64,000 nt of DNA from Vibrio mytili (GCF_000830505.1 NZ_JXOK01000082.1:54685-118684), one strand, 5' to 3'. Positions 18,873-28,574 are shown, counted from the first letter of the stretch. Notes: generated by a model not told the origin, from the sequence alone. Translations and numbers: made by a program.

Positions 18873-19292
18873 TTAGCTTTTAGATTGATCGGGTAGCGCC
18901 TCGTAGCTCGGTATATCATCTAAATTCGCAGCCCAACTTGCTCCACTTCCAACAAAAATTTTGGCGGTAGGCATTATTGGGACAGGACTATCGAGACTGC
19001 CCGCAGGGACCATGACGCTGTTTATACTTTCAATCACAGTCGGGAGTGCAGACCCACACTTCTGACAAAAGCTTTTTGTATGAAGTGAGTTTGGATGCTG
19101 ATAGGTTTTAACCTCTCTTTCACCCTGCAGCCAAGTCAGCGAACTGTCTTTGGCAAACAGATTCGCAGCATGACCGGAGCCAGTGTCCTTTTGGCAGCGA
19201 GAACAGTGACACAAGAAGAAAGACTGGAAGTCACCAGATAGCTCATACTTCACCGAACCACAAAGACACGAGCCTTGATGCTTATTATTCAT
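18873..19292 (-). CDS. GFA (glutathione-dependent formaldehyde-activating) family protein
   Basis: A 139-aa Mss4-like zinc protein. Cysteine pairs CLCGSVKY, CHCSRC and CQKCGSALP hold one or two zinc ions, as in the Gfa/CENP-V fold. Most members have no proven activity, so the formaldehyde role is only a family label. It sits between an intact GNAT gene and a GNAT 3' fragment, which suggests the gene was inserted or the region was duplicated. Confidence 0.85.
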   Translation of the reverse strand: MNNKHQGSCLCGSVKYELSGDFQSFFLCHCSRCQKDTGSGHAANLFAKDSSLTWLQGEREVKTYQHPNSLHTKSFCQKCGSALPTVIESINSVMVPAGSLDSPVPIMPTAKIFVGSGASWAANLDDIPSYEALPDQSKS

Positions 19293-19320
19293 GTCAATCT
19301 CCTTACTGTTTAGCTAAGCG

Positions 19321-19851
19321 TTATAAGCTTATTTTTGAATACACCGCGGTGCTACTTAGCTCACCCGACGGAAGCCTGCAATCATTGCGAAGTAATCCTT
19401 CGAATACGTAACCACAACGCTCCGCAACCGCTCTGCTTTTTGCGTTATATTCGACCGCTTTAATTTCAATCCGATTCGCGTTAAGTTCTGAAAATGCATA
19501 CGTCTCAACCGCTTTAACCGCTTCCGTAACAAAACCATAGCCGACACTGGCGCTGCGTAGCCAGTACCCTATTTCAAAGAACGGCACAGTTTTGTCTCGG
19601 ATAGTTAACCCTATCGCACCAAGCAAACAACCCGTTTTCTTCTCTATGATTGAATAACGTAATTCATCTTCGAAGTTCTCAAAGTTTTTGATCGCCTGCT
19701 TTGTGTTTTCGATGGATTCAGCTTCTGTTAAAGCATAGGGCACCCAAGGAAGAAAAACACCAAGCTCATCCTGACTCTCTTGTATCGCTTCCAGCACCAA
19801 AGGTTGGAGCTCCATTGAAGGAGGCACTAATTTGAGTCTTTCTGTTTCCAT
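19321..19851 (-). CDS. GNAT-family N-acetyltransferase (RimJ/RimL-like)
   Basis: A 176-aa acetyltransferase using acetyl-CoA. The family blocks TERLKLVPPS, YWLRSASVGYGFVTEAV (acetyl-CoA loop) and the C-terminal NAKSRAVAERCGYVFEG are visible, as in ribosomal-protein or small-molecule acetyltransferases. I chose ATG 19851, which has GGAGAG six bases upstream; an in-frame start at 19938 adds 29 residues without family similarity. The upstream DNA includes the dispersed repeat at 19902-19960. Confidence 0.8.
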   Translation of the reverse strand: METERLKLVPPSMELQPLVLEAIQESQDELGVFLPWVPYALTEAESIENTKQAIKNFENFEDELRYSIIEKKTGCLLGAIGLTIRDKTVPFFEIGYWLRSASVGYGFVTEAVKAVETYAFSELNANRIEIKAVEYNAKSRAVAERCGYVFEGLLRNDCRLPSGELSSTAVYSKISL

Positions 19852-19901
19852 ATCACTCTCCAACTGAGGGTTATCGCGCTTGTTAACCAATTTAACGTCG
19901 C

Positions 19902-19960
19902 TTTCCATTATCATGCCGCCCTTCATTGGTTTCTTCAAAGCATAATCAGTGAAGTTAGTG
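19902..19960. repeat. dispersed repeat, copy 1 of 2
   Basis: Shares its core ATCATGCCGCC and the later TTC-AA-GC, AATCAG and AGTTAGTGA blocks, in the same order and spacing, with 36849-36906. Both copies lie just upstream of leftward genes. Nature unknown. Confidence 0.65.
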
Positions 19961-20024
19961 AGTTAGTGAGTTAATGAGTTAATGAGTTAATGAGTTAATG
20001 AGTTAATGAGTTAATGAGTTAATG
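19953..20024. repeat. nine tandem copies of an 8-bp unit
   Basis: Two AGTTAGTG units are followed by seven AGTTAATG units without interruption. An 8-bp period is not a multiple of three. It lies upstream of the GNAT gene on its strand, about 100 bases before its start. Copy number is likely to vary between strains. Confidence 0.95.
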
Positions 20025-20252
20025 AGAGCAAACCTGCCAACTCCCATATAATCAAGAGTTAAACACTGGCAGGTCACGCTCTGGCTACGCCACCTTCTCC
20101 TTCTCTGTAATATTAGCGCCTGCATTGCAGCGAAGCGGCTTTATAGTTCCCACGCTAATCCGTCATCATTGCAATGCAGCACTTACGGTAGTGGCGGGTT
20201 TTAGCGCAATACCTTCCCGCTACCATGGCAGAAAAATGGCAATTTTTATTGG
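20025..20252. other. gene-free region with inverted repeats
   Basis: Contains two clear inverted repeats: ACCTGCCA (20032-20039) with TGGCAGGT (20067-20074), and CTGCATTGCA (20120-20129) with TGCAATGCAG (20170-20179). No reading frame of note. It follows the porin gene and could contain a terminator or the scar of a mobile element. Confidence 0.6.
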
Positions 20253-21515
20253 TTACCACCAAGCCTCAACTTGTACACCGTAGTTGATGGTGTCGTTACT
20301 CTTATTGTTGTCAAAAGAGTCACCCTCATTGTCTTTCAAATAAGTCGCGAAGAATCGAATTTCTGGACGAGCAAAGAAAGACTCTCCCGTAGAGATAGCA
20401 TGTGCAATAGTGAATTTTGTACCACTAAACTTGTCTTCAGAGCCTGAATCCCACGTTTTTTCTTGGTCAAAGTAGCCTACTTCTAACATGGTCTTGTTGT
20501 ATGACGACCAGTTGTAAGTTGGGCGAGCTACAAACGAGAACAACTTTTCCTTATCTAACCAGTCACCATGATCTTTCACGTTGCCGTAAGTTAAAACATG
20601 ATTGATCAAGACATTTTCGCCTAAGTTCAAATCACCAGTGCTGATAAAACGGAACCCTTTTGCATCGCTGACATCACCACTCCAGATGTCATACCATCCA
20701 CCACCTTGTGAGATAGCGTTCTGTGCAAGCCCTTTGTCCATATATTGGAGTACAAACTTGTTATACCCCAACGCGAAGCTCTGGCTAAGTTCAGCAGTTA
20801 CCATTAGACCGTTATCGAAGTTTTCAGCGGCGTCTTCTTGCTCATCAGTTGGGTTAACCATTGCATAGTCAACACCGAACTCAGTCCAAGATCCTTCCCA
20901 TGGGCTAAACCCGGCGTAACGTAGATCTAAGAAGTAAGTATTCAGATCTCCGTAACTCGTTTTATTGCCAGTATTATCCCACTCGGCCAACTCATTATCA
21001 GCTCGGATAACCGCTGCTGAAACCGCACCGGTATTTAACTTTATATTTTCGATACCCACACCGTATCCAGAAATATTCCAGTACTTGGTATCTATAATGT
21101 GAATATCATGACGTTGATAAAAGCGTTTACCAGCCCAGATAACGGCATCAGGTGAAGCAGGAATATAACCCTTAGCTTGAACATTTAACTGTTTAATTCC
21201 AAAGTTAGCGCTGTCATCTTTACTATTTTCAGACTCTAGGTTCCCGTCCGATGACATTTCAAACATACTTTCAAAGTACATTGAACGACCATCTGCATTG
21301 AATAATTCTTGGCCTAATCCAATTTCTGAATAAGTGTCAAACTCATTGCCCAAACGGCCCAATGTCGTTTTATTAAACTCATCGCCTCCCTTGGTACCGC
21401 CTCCATCAGCACTGGCTCCCAAACCAGCACGTACGTAACCGTAGAAATCGACTGCTGAAACTTGAGTGGCGAATAAAGAACCTAAAATAGCGACTGTCAA
21501 TGTTGCTTTTTTCAT
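20253..21515 (-). CDS. LamB-type carbohydrate porin of the galactan locus
   Basis: A 420-aa outer-membrane protein with a signal peptide (about 1-22, ending VSA) followed by VDFYGYVRAGLG, typical of maltoporin-family mature N-termini; the C-terminus ends in an aromatic residue (VEAWW), as in beta-barrels assembled by BAM. It is the last gene of the leftward galactan cluster and probably lets galacto-oligosaccharides cross the outer membrane. Substrate is inferred from neighbours. Confidence 0.85.
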   Translation of the reverse strand: MKKATLTVAILGSLFATQVSAVDFYGYVRAGLGASADGGGTKGGDEFNKTTLGRLGNEFDTYSEIGLGQELFNADGRSMYFESMFEMSSDGNLESENSKDDSANFGIKQLNVQAKGYIPASPDAVIWAGKRFYQRHDIHIIDTKYWNISGYGVGIENIKLNTGAVSAAVIRADNELAEWDNTGNKTSYGDLNTYFLDLRYAGFSPWEGSWTEFGVDYAMVNPTDEQEDAAENFDNGLMVTAELSQSFALGYNKFVLQYMDKGLAQNAISQGGGWYDIWSGDVSDAKGFRFISTGDLNLGENVLINHVLTYGNVKDHGDWLDKEKLFSFVARPTYNWSSYNKTMLEVGYFDQEKTWDSGSEDKFSGTKFTIAHAISTGESFFARPEIRFFATYLKDNEGDSFDNNKSNDTINYGVQVEAWW

Positions 21516-21595
21516 TTTAATTTCCTTTTGTATTACTTTTGAGTTATTGGCTGGGTAAATATCGCCATATCCTTTGTTTAGGCAATACTTACCCG

Positions 21596-21614
21596 TAAGA
21601 TGAATTTCATCTTA
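21596..21614. promoter_or_regulatory. 19-bp palindrome upstream of the porin gene
   Basis: TAAGATGAA-T-TTCATCTTA, perfect. It lies in the 148-bp gap between GH42 and porin, about 80 bases before the porin start. Could be an operator or a hairpin that sets porin mRNA level. Confidence 0.5.
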
Positions 21615-21637
21615 TTTATAAATATTGTTATTCATTG

Positions 21638-21659
21638 CCCGCCTAAATAATCAGGCGGG
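21638..21659 (-). terminator. GC-rich stem between the GH42 and porin genes
   Basis: CCCGCCT (21638-21644) pairs with AGGCGGG (21653-21659), directly after the GH42 stop. There is no T-run on the transcribed side, so it is more likely an mRNA-stabilising or attenuating stem than a full terminator. Confidence 0.5.
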
Positions 21660-21663
21660 AGAG

Positions 21664-23730
21664 TTATTTATTATTTTGGAGAACGATAACTTTATAGGGT
21701 TGAAGTGTAATATTTTCCTCAATATCGTCACCTGAATTGGCATTTACCCAATTCCCGTGCGGAACTTTCAAATCTCGCGGCTCATTCAAAAAGTTCATAA
21801 TGAACAAATAGCGAGACTGTTCGTCCTCACGAGTTGTCACTGACACTCCGTAAGGCACGTTTTCAATTGGCTTGCGAATACCATGTAAATGAGCAAGAGA
21901 GATGTAAAACAATTCGTTAAACTCTGTCTCTGTACGAGCAGCGATGTAGTAAGCACAACCTTTACCAAGCTGGTTCTTAGTAATGACAGGGCAACCATCA
22001 AATAGATCCTCGCGGTAATAAGCCAAAGCTTCTGCCGTCTCTAAATGAATATGTTCCATTAAGTGCTTGGCCTTAAATTCACCACTGAAGCCAAAACCAG
22101 AGTGCGTTTCCATTTCAAACAATACGCGTTCATGGTCATAGAGTGAGTCAATCTCTTCAGCCCAAATACCTAATGTGCGGCGCAATGGGCTGCCTTCTCC
22201 ACCAGGGAAACCTCCCAAGAAGCACAAATCATTCTGATCAACGATGCCACTCCAATAAGTCGCGACTAACGTCCCACCCTGCTCCACAAACGCTTCCAGA
22301 CGCTCTGCTACGCCAGGTTTTAGTAAGTACAGCATAGGCGCAACAATGACCTTGTAGGGAGTAAAATCACATAGCTGCTCTATGATGTCGCAGCTAATAC
22401 CTTGCTGCCAAAACCCTCGATAATGGTCACACACGGTTTGCTCGTAATGCATGCCTTCATTGCGAGGACCTGAAGCATCATCCATTGCCCAACGGTTTTC
22501 CCAATCAAAAATGATCGCCACTTCGGCCTGCGTGTTCGTTCCCGCCACATCATTAATTTGTTTAAGATACTCACCGACGGCTGTCACTTCTCGGCCAGTA
22601 CGAGTATTTGCATGACCAACGTGGTCAATGACCGCACCATGGAACTTCTCCACAGAGCCGCGGCTTTTTCGCCACTGGAAGTACTGAACAGAATCTGAAC
22701 CATGAGCCACTGCTTGCAATGAGGAAAGTAGATGAACACCGTCTTTTTTGAGCTTAGTGATTGGCTGCCAGTTGGTTTGGCTTGGGGTTGATTCCATCAG
22801 TAAAAACGGCTGGTTTTTCAGTGTACGCATCAAATCATGGTACATCCCGGTATAGCAAGCTAGCGCAACCTCATCGCTGTCGCGGTGCCAAAGTGGATAG
22901 CTGTCCCAAGAAACAACATCAATTGACTTCGCGAGTTCCCAGTAGTTGTAGTCGTAGAAATACTCCATAAAGTTTGCTGTTGTTGGCAACTCAGGATTTA
23001 TCGCTTTAAGTGGTGCAATCTCGTGTTCACAGAAGTTGGAGACGCGATCGGTACAAAACCGTTTCCAGTCCAACTTAAGTGCGTGAACTGAGTTCTCACC
23101 AACGGGAGATGGCGACTCAATCTGTTCCCAACTGGTATAGGTGTGACTCCAAAAAGCACTCCACCACAGCTTATTAAGATTGTGTAGAGAGCCGTATTTG
23201 TTTTTCAGCCAGAAACGAAACTCTTCTTGGCAGTAATTACAGTGACAATCGCCACCATATTCGTTTGAGACGTGCCAGCCTATCACCGCAGGATGTTGAC
23301 TGTAACGTTCAGCCAATTTAGCGTTCATGATGCTTACTTTCTCACGATAATTAGGTGAGTTGTAACAATGGTTATGACGCTCTCCATGCAGCTGTTTAAC
23401 GCGTGCGCTGTTGACTCGAAGTACGTCAGGGTATCGTTCAGACAACCATGCAGGACGCGCACCACTCGGTGTCGCCAGGAATACAGAAATCCCATTTTCT
23501 GCCAAGTTATCCAGTACGTTATCCAGCCATTCAAACTGAAACTCACCTTCTACAGGTTCAAGAGCAGACCAACTGAAGATACCGACAGACATAACGTTGC
23601 AATTCGTCTGCTTCATCAGTTCAATATCTTTCGCTAAAATATCTGGTCTGTCTAACCATTGCTCAGGGTTGTAATCTGCTCCATGGAGCAAGCCTTTTAT
23701 CTTGGGAATGATGTGTTTTTTATTGTTCAT
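21664..23730 (-). CDS. ganA: beta-galactosidase, glycoside hydrolase family 42
   Basis: A 688-aa cytoplasmic enzyme that should release galactose from imported galacto-oligosaccharides. Family features: N-terminal HGADYNPEQW, acid/base Glu in HVSNEYGG, nucleophile Glu in LMESTPSQTNW, and Cys positions in CHCNYC that hold zinc in many GH42 enzymes. No signal peptide. Its start overlaps the stop of the GH53 gene by one base, so translation is probably coupled. The symbol follows the Bacillus galactan operon. Confidence 0.93.
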   Translation of the reverse strand: MNNKKHIIPKIKGLLHGADYNPEQWLDRPDILAKDIELMKQTNCNVMSVGIFSWSALEPVEGEFQFEWLDNVLDNLAENGISVFLATPSGARPAWLSERYPDVLRVNSARVKQLHGERHNHCYNSPNYREKVSIMNAKLAERYSQHPAVIGWHVSNEYGGDCHCNYCQEEFRFWLKNKYGSLHNLNKLWWSAFWSHTYTSWEQIESPSPVGENSVHALKLDWKRFCTDRVSNFCEHEIAPLKAINPELPTTANFMEYFYDYNYWELAKSIDVVSWDSYPLWHRDSDEVALACYTGMYHDLMRTLKNQPFLLMESTPSQTNWQPITKLKKDGVHLLSSLQAVAHGSDSVQYFQWRKSRGSVEKFHGAVIDHVGHANTRTGREVTAVGEYLKQINDVAGTNTQAEVAIIFDWENRWAMDDASGPRNEGMHYEQTVCDHYRGFWQQGISCDIIEQLCDFTPYKVIVAPMLYLLKPGVAERLEAFVEQGGTLVATYWSGIVDQNDLCFLGGFPGGEGSPLRRTLGIWAEEIDSLYDHERVLFEMETHSGFGFSGEFKAKHLMEHIHLETAEALAYYREDLFDGCPVITKNQLGKGCAYYIAARTETEFNELFYISLAHLHGIRKPIENVPYGVSVTTREDEQSRYLFIMNFLNEPRDLKVPHGNWVNANSGDDIEENITLQPYKVIVLQNNK

Positions 23731-24962
23731 TATTGACCTTTAAATACTTTCAAAGACGGTAGTGCGTTACCTTCAAAATCAAATAGCGCTTGGTTCTCCC
23801 ATGAGTTGCCCATGTCCCATTTGTCCCCGCTATAGTCCATGCCAGCGCCCGTTGACCAGGTTGCCCCATTGATTGGTAACCATGCAGGCTCCCAGTAATA
23901 AATCCCCAGGCCTTGTTCGTTAGGCAGTTCATTCAGCAGCGTCATGATGTCAGCCAGGTATTGCGCCTGACCTTCAATTGAAACACTGTATCCCTCAATC
24001 GGTCCTGCCTCGGAGTAGCTATTACCTAACGCATCACCATTTTCAGTAGTAAACGGGAAAGACGTTTCGACTAAGACAACCGGCTTGTTGTAGCGACTGA
24101 TGACGTCATTCATATTGGCTTTTACTTTATCGATTGAACCGTGCCACCACGGGTAGTAAGACATACCAATCACATCAAAATCGACACCACGTTGGGTGAT
24201 TTCATCAAACCACCAACGGAATAGACCGTTGTCACCTGCTTCAGCGAGGTGCAACATGATTTGAATGTCTTTACCACTGTCATTGTCATGCACCGCTTGG
24301 ATGCCGGTTTTTAAAAGAAGTGATAGACGGTCGAATTCCTTACCATCTTGACCCCAACTTTTCCCTTCAGGCCAAAGCATGCCACCATTCAGTTCGTTAC
24401 CAACTTGAACCATGTCTGGTACGACACCAGCAGCTTGGTGTGCTTTCATCACCTCTGCTGTATAGTCGTAGACTTTCTGTGTTAGATTCTCAAACGTAAG
24501 TTGCTCCCACTCTTTTGGCTTTTGTTGCTTTTTAGGATCAGCCCAAAAATCGCTGTAATGGATATCAAGTAGGAATGACATACCGTTTGCTTGTGCGCGT
24601 TTACCAAGCTCAATGGAACGTTCTAACGTGTTATTACCACCACCAAATACTTCACCAGTAGCTGACATCGGGTCTACCCACAAACGTGCGCGGATAGAAT
24701 TAACCCCACTATCTTTTAATATTTTAATCAGGTCTTCTTCATTACCATCTTGGTAATATTTTCCACCTAATTTTTCTATTTCCGGCAACATGGAAATATC
24801 CATACCACGAATAAAATCAGCTCTCAGCTTAGGAGCAGTTATAACAATATTATCCGTATCAGAATTAATATCAGAGCTATTATTATTTGAAGAATTTACA
24901 GATTGACAGCCAGCCAAAGCCACTGCCGCACTAATAAGTGCAACCTTAAATTTTGTGTTCAT
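23730..24962 (-). CDS. ganB: arabinogalactan endo-beta-1,4-galactanase, GH53, lipoprotein
   Basis: A 410-aa enzyme cutting beta-1,4-galactan. A lipobox (LAGC, Cys about 19) and a Ser/Asn-rich linker precede the catalytic barrel, so it is anchored to a membrane, probably facing the periplasm or surface. Acid/base Glu in QVGNELNGGMLW and nucleophile Glu in VVLVETSFPF are present. The operon places it just upstream of GH42. A second, secreted GH53 is at 31123. Confidence 0.93.
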   Translation of the reverse strand: MNTKFKVALISAAVALAGCQSVNSSNNNSSDINSDTDNIVITAPKLRADFIRGMDISMLPEIEKLGGKYYQDGNEEDLIKILKDSGVNSIRARLWVDPMSATGEVFGGGNNTLERSIELGKRAQANGMSFLLDIHYSDFWADPKKQQKPKEWEQLTFENLTQKVYDYTAEVMKAHQAAGVVPDMVQVGNELNGGMLWPEGKSWGQDGKEFDRLSLLLKTGIQAVHDNDSGKDIQIMLHLAEAGDNGLFRWWFDEITQRGVDFDVIGMSYYPWWHGSIDKVKANMNDVISRYNKPVVLVETSFPFTTENGDALGNSYSEAGPIEGYSVSIEGQAQYLADIMTLLNELPNEQGLGIYYWEPAWLPINGATWSTGAGMDYSGDKWDMGNSWENQALFDFEGNALPSLKVFKGQ

Positions 24963-24978
24963 ATCTTTCTCTCTAGTA

Positions 24979-25821
24979 TTAGCCTTTGGTACTACCTGCT
25001 GTTAAGCCAGATACAAAGTATTTTTGTAGTGATAGATAAAGAAGCGCTACAGGTATTGAAATAAGCACCGCACCTGCTGCATATGTGGTATAACTCGCCC
25101 CCATTTTTTCTACGACCAAATTATATAACCCGATTGGCAACGTATAATTTTCAGGCGTTCTTAAAATCGTTGTTGCGAGAATAAAGTCGCCTAGTGGCCC
25201 CGTGAAAGAGAACAATGCCACTACCGCAATAATTGGTTTTGAAATTGGTAGTATAATTTCCAAAAAAATACGAATATTACTCGCGCCATCCATTTTTGCC
25301 GACTCATCAAGATCTTTAGGTATCGCGTCCAAGTAACCTTTCATTAAATACGTGTTCATCGGGATCATACCGCCAACATAAACCAGTACTAATGCAAGAT
25401 GGCTATTAATTAATCCCAACATCTGCGCTAGGACAAATATCGCAATCAGGGCAGAGAATTGAGGGATCATCTGCAACAGAAGGAACAGCATTAGACCATT
25501 TTTCCTGCCTTTAAAACGAAAGCGTGAAAACGCATATGACGTACATGACACACTGATCAACGTCAGTACCATGGTCAAAAAGCTGATTTTCAAACTATTC
25601 CAGAACCAAGTCAGGTAAGCCACTTTGTCATTAGCAAACAAAGTTGCATAGTGACTCAAAGTCGGTTTATCCGGGAAAATGGACTCACCCATAATACTGT
25701 TACCCGGATAGAACGACGCACCAACCGTCCACACTAACGGGTAAATAATGATTACTGATACCAACAAAATCAGGCCGTAACTCAATGTCAATCGGATGCG
25801 ATTACTACGTTTAATACTCAT
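24979..25821 (-). CDS. ganQ: MalG-like sugar ABC transporter permease GanQ
   Basis: A 280-aa inner-membrane permease of the MalG type with six segments. The EAA loop that binds the ATPase reads ESAKMDGASNIRIF, and the C-terminus ends LSLQKYFVSGLTAGSTKG, typical of MalG proteins. Follows ganP by four bases. Partner of GanP in galactan oligosaccharide uptake. Confidence 0.9.
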   Translation of the reverse strand: MSIKRSNRIRLTLSYGLILLVSVIIIYPLVWTVGASFYPGNSIMGESIFPDKPTLSHYATLFANDKVAYLTWFWNSLKISFLTMVLTLISVSCTSYAFSRFRFKGRKNGLMLFLLLQMIPQFSALIAIFVLAQMLGLINSHLALVLVYVGGMIPMNTYLMKGYLDAIPKDLDESAKMDGASNIRIFLEIILPISKPIIAVVALFSFTGPLGDFILATTILRTPENYTLPIGLYNLVVEKMGASYTTYAAGAVLISIPVALLYLSLQKYFVSGLTAGSTKG

Positions 25822-25825
25822 ATTG

Positions 25826-27129
25826 TTATCTCGCTTCTTCTTTGAACGACTTAGTCATCCGGAATTGCCAAAGCGCAATGCCCACAACGAAAATCGACAA
25901 TAATAAAGTGATTGCAGATGCAATACCGTATTGCGATGAGGACATCGTCAGTTTGTAAATCCATGACACCAAGATATCGGTGCCGCCCGCGTTGCTACCA
26001 ATAACAGCAGGACCACCATTGTTAAACAGATAAATAATATTGAAGTTGTTGAAGTTAAACGTATATTGAGTAATCAAAATTGGAGCAATTGAGTACAGTA
26101 CCAGTGGTAAAGTAATGGTTCTTAACTGCTGGAATTTGCTTGCACCGTCCATCGTCGCAGCTTCATAAAGATCATTAGGGATCGCCTGTAGAACCCCCGT
26201 TGTCATGGCGAATACAAACGGAAACCCTAACCAGGTTTGGATCATGATGAGCGCGACTTTCGTCCAGAACGGGTCTGTAAGCCAAGCTTTAGGCTCAATA
26301 CCAAAGAAGTCGAGGATCACGTTGTTGATGACACCAAAGCTGTCATTAAACATCCCGGTAAAAATAAGGATGGTAACAAAGCCAGGTACCGCCCAAGGAA
26401 GAATAAAGATAGTACGGATCAGAGGCTTAAATTTAAGGTCTTTTTGGTTCACCAGAATCGCCAGCAGAACCCCGACTGTACATTGCAATGTTGATGCAAC
26501 TAATGTCCAAACGACCGTCCACTGCAACACATCGATAAAGGTGTTACGCCACAAGTTAATTTGGAAAATGTTGAAGAAGTTCTTCAATCCAACCCAGTCA
26601 ACCAGCTTCGCAGGTGGTGAGTTGTATAGGTTGTAGTTGGTAAAACCAATCGCAAAACCGAAGATGATCGGAAACACAACAACAAAGACTAAAAGGATAA
26701 AACCCGGGCTAATCATCAGGTACGGGAAGCCAGCATTTATAACATTGCGATACTGTACACGCAGTGAGTTCAGTGGGCGGCCTTCATCAAGTCGTTGACC
26801 GTTTTTGTATGCGTCATTAATGCTGAGTACATAAACCGCTAAACCAAATACCACCACTAACGAAGCAATAATACCTTCTGCGAGTAGGAAAACTGAGTTG
26901 TCCTCTGGTAGGTTTTCTCCAAGTGTTAAAAGGCCCCACATACCGTGGGCAATAAAATCACGAGTTACTGCATAAAAACTTGTTAGCAAGATGAAGAACA
27001 TCATGCCTTTTACAAACTGTCGATTATAAAACTGGCCAAAGCGGGAATTAACGCAAGTAAAGAGGCAATAAACCGTTGGGATCGATATAACCCCGGGTTA
27101 TGCTCAAAATGTTCACTCATGTCAGACAT
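25826..27129 (-). pseudogene. ganP: MalF-like permease GanP with an apparent one-base deletion
   Basis: The long frame (25826-27004) holds the permease core with the EAA loop EAATMDGASKFQQL. Its natural N-terminus lies in another frame: ATG 27129 with GGAG upstream starts MSDMSEHFEHN and reaches LIPA, and the long frame continues with FGQFYNRQFVKG. One added base near 27039-27044 joins them, restoring an IPxxGQFYN motif common in such permeases and about 434 residues. Without the correction a start at 27004 would drop part of the N-terminal domain. Either a mutation or sequence error; the locus is otherwise intact. Confidence 0.8.
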
Positions 27130-27230
27130 CACTTACAACTCCATTTCGGAAAACTTCTGGCGTCTGTCAGCCCCAGACCAGAAAGGTATATAGGGCCGAC
27201 AATTACTGTCGCCAGAACAATATCTTTGAA

Positions 27231-28466
27231 TTATTGACCCATCATTGCGTGGTTAGCTTCGATTTGCATATTGATGCTGTCTACCGCGGAGTCGAGTGCA
27301 CTTTTCGCATCTTGTTTATTCGTTGCGATCAACTGAAGCGCGCTGTTCGCAGGACCCCACACTTCATTCATTTCAGGAATAGAAGGCATAGACGTAGCGT
27401 GAATGGATTGCATTGCTACAGCACTTGCACCCGGGTCATTCTTGATAACAGGATCGTCGATCAATTTTTTCACTGCTGGAACCTCTCCAGTTAGCTCAAA
27501 GCGGCGCTTGGCGTTGTCATAATTATTAACGAACGTAATAAACTCTTGCGCTAATGGTTTATTCTTCGAGAAAGTGGAGATGCTGTAACTCTTAACCCCC
27601 ATAAATGAACCCATTTGCTCACCAGATGGTAATTTCGGAAGTGGTGCTACACCATAGTTGATGCCCGCTTCTTTGTATGGCTGGAGCGCCCAAGGACCTG
27701 TTTGAACAATCGCGGCTTTGCCCGATGTGAATAGTGAATCGATGGCATTAAGCCCGTTATTACCAATAATGCCCGTAGGAAATACTTTTGACTCATAGAA
27801 CTTCTGAATGAATTTTGCTCCTTCTACAGCTCCTGGAGTATTCAGTAATATTTTATTTGGGTTGTATGAGCCGTCGTCGTTTTTAGCAAAAACATCACCA
27901 CCCATACCGTTTAAAATTCCGTAGGTGTAATAAAGTTCATCCCATTTTGCCAGTAAGCCGTATTTTTTATCCTCACGAAGCTTCTTGGAAAGCTCAAATA
28001 TTTCGTCCATCGTATCAGGCAATTCAGAAATAAGATCTTTGTTATAAACCATAAATACCGTTTCAACAGATTTAGGTAAACCGTAAAGCACACCATTGTA
28101 AGTCAATGCATTAATAGAAGATTGACTAAATGTATCGGTAACAGCTTTATCGACCTGAATTGGAGCAAGTAAACCTTGGATAACAGCACCACCAATCTGA
28201 TCATGTGGAATCAAGACGACGTCAGGTCCAGTACCCGCTGGGCCGTCCATACGTAGAGATTCGACCTGACCACCATAAGGCATTTCAAGCACATTCACTT
28301 TTACATCGTGTTGTTTTTCAAACGCTGCTACCGCTTCTTCATTACCAAAAGACTTTTGAATGTCTTCCCAGACTAATAAGGACTGCTGCGCCAACACCAT
28401 CGGTGAACAAAATAGAGCAGTAACTGCGATAGCAGATAGTTTTTTACTAAATTTATTATTATCCAT
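27231..28466 (-). CDS. ganS: MalE-like substrate-binding protein GanS of the galactan importer
   Basis: A 411-aa periplasmic binding protein with a signal peptide (about 1-26, ending VLAQ) and the two-lobe fold of family 1 sugar-binding proteins (TGPDVVLIPHD, GKAAIVQTGPWAL). It is first in the leftward ganSPQ order and divergent from the ATPase gene. Resembles cyclodextrin/galactan-binding GanS/CycB; oligosaccharide preference is inferred from the hydrolases encoded nearby. Confidence 0.88.
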   Translation of the reverse strand: MDNNKFSKKLSAIAVTALFCSPMVLAQQSLLVWEDIQKSFGNEEAVAAFEKQHDVKVNVLEMPYGGQVESLRMDGPAGTGPDVVLIPHDQIGGAVIQGLLAPIQVDKAVTDTFSQSSINALTYNGVLYGLPKSVETVFMVYNKDLISELPDTMDEIFELSKKLREDKKYGLLAKWDELYYTYGILNGMGGDVFAKNDDGSYNPNKILLNTPGAVEGAKFIQKFYESKVFPTGIIGNNGLNAIDSLFTSGKAAIVQTGPWALQPYKEAGINYGVAPLPKLPSGEQMGSFMGVKSYSISTFSKNKPLAQEFITFVNNYDNAKRRFELTGEVPAVKKLIDDPVIKNDPGASAVAMQSIHATSMPSIPEMNEVWGPANSALQLIATNKQDAKSALDSAVDSINMQIEANHAMMGQ

Positions 28467-28558
28467 AAAATTTCACGCCTTCGTTTTTGGTAAAAAATAA
28501 AATTTATGGTGCAAATATGCTCCTTTGTGTTATTTTTTCCATACAGGCTATTCATTGA

Positions 28559-28574
28559 TGTGATTTGAATCACT
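28559..28574. promoter_or_regulatory. CRP-like site in the ganS/msmX divergent promoter
   Basis: TGTGA-TTTGAA-TCACT matches the CRP consensus TGTGA-N6-TCACA at 9 of 10 positions. Placed about 90 bases from ganS and 110 from the ATPase gene, so it could activate both in the absence of glucose. Inference from motif. Confidence 0.65.

Noticed and set aside
19953..20024. Possible CRISPR-like repeat
   Set aside because: Unit of 8 bases, no spacers, no cas genes; a simple tandem repeat.
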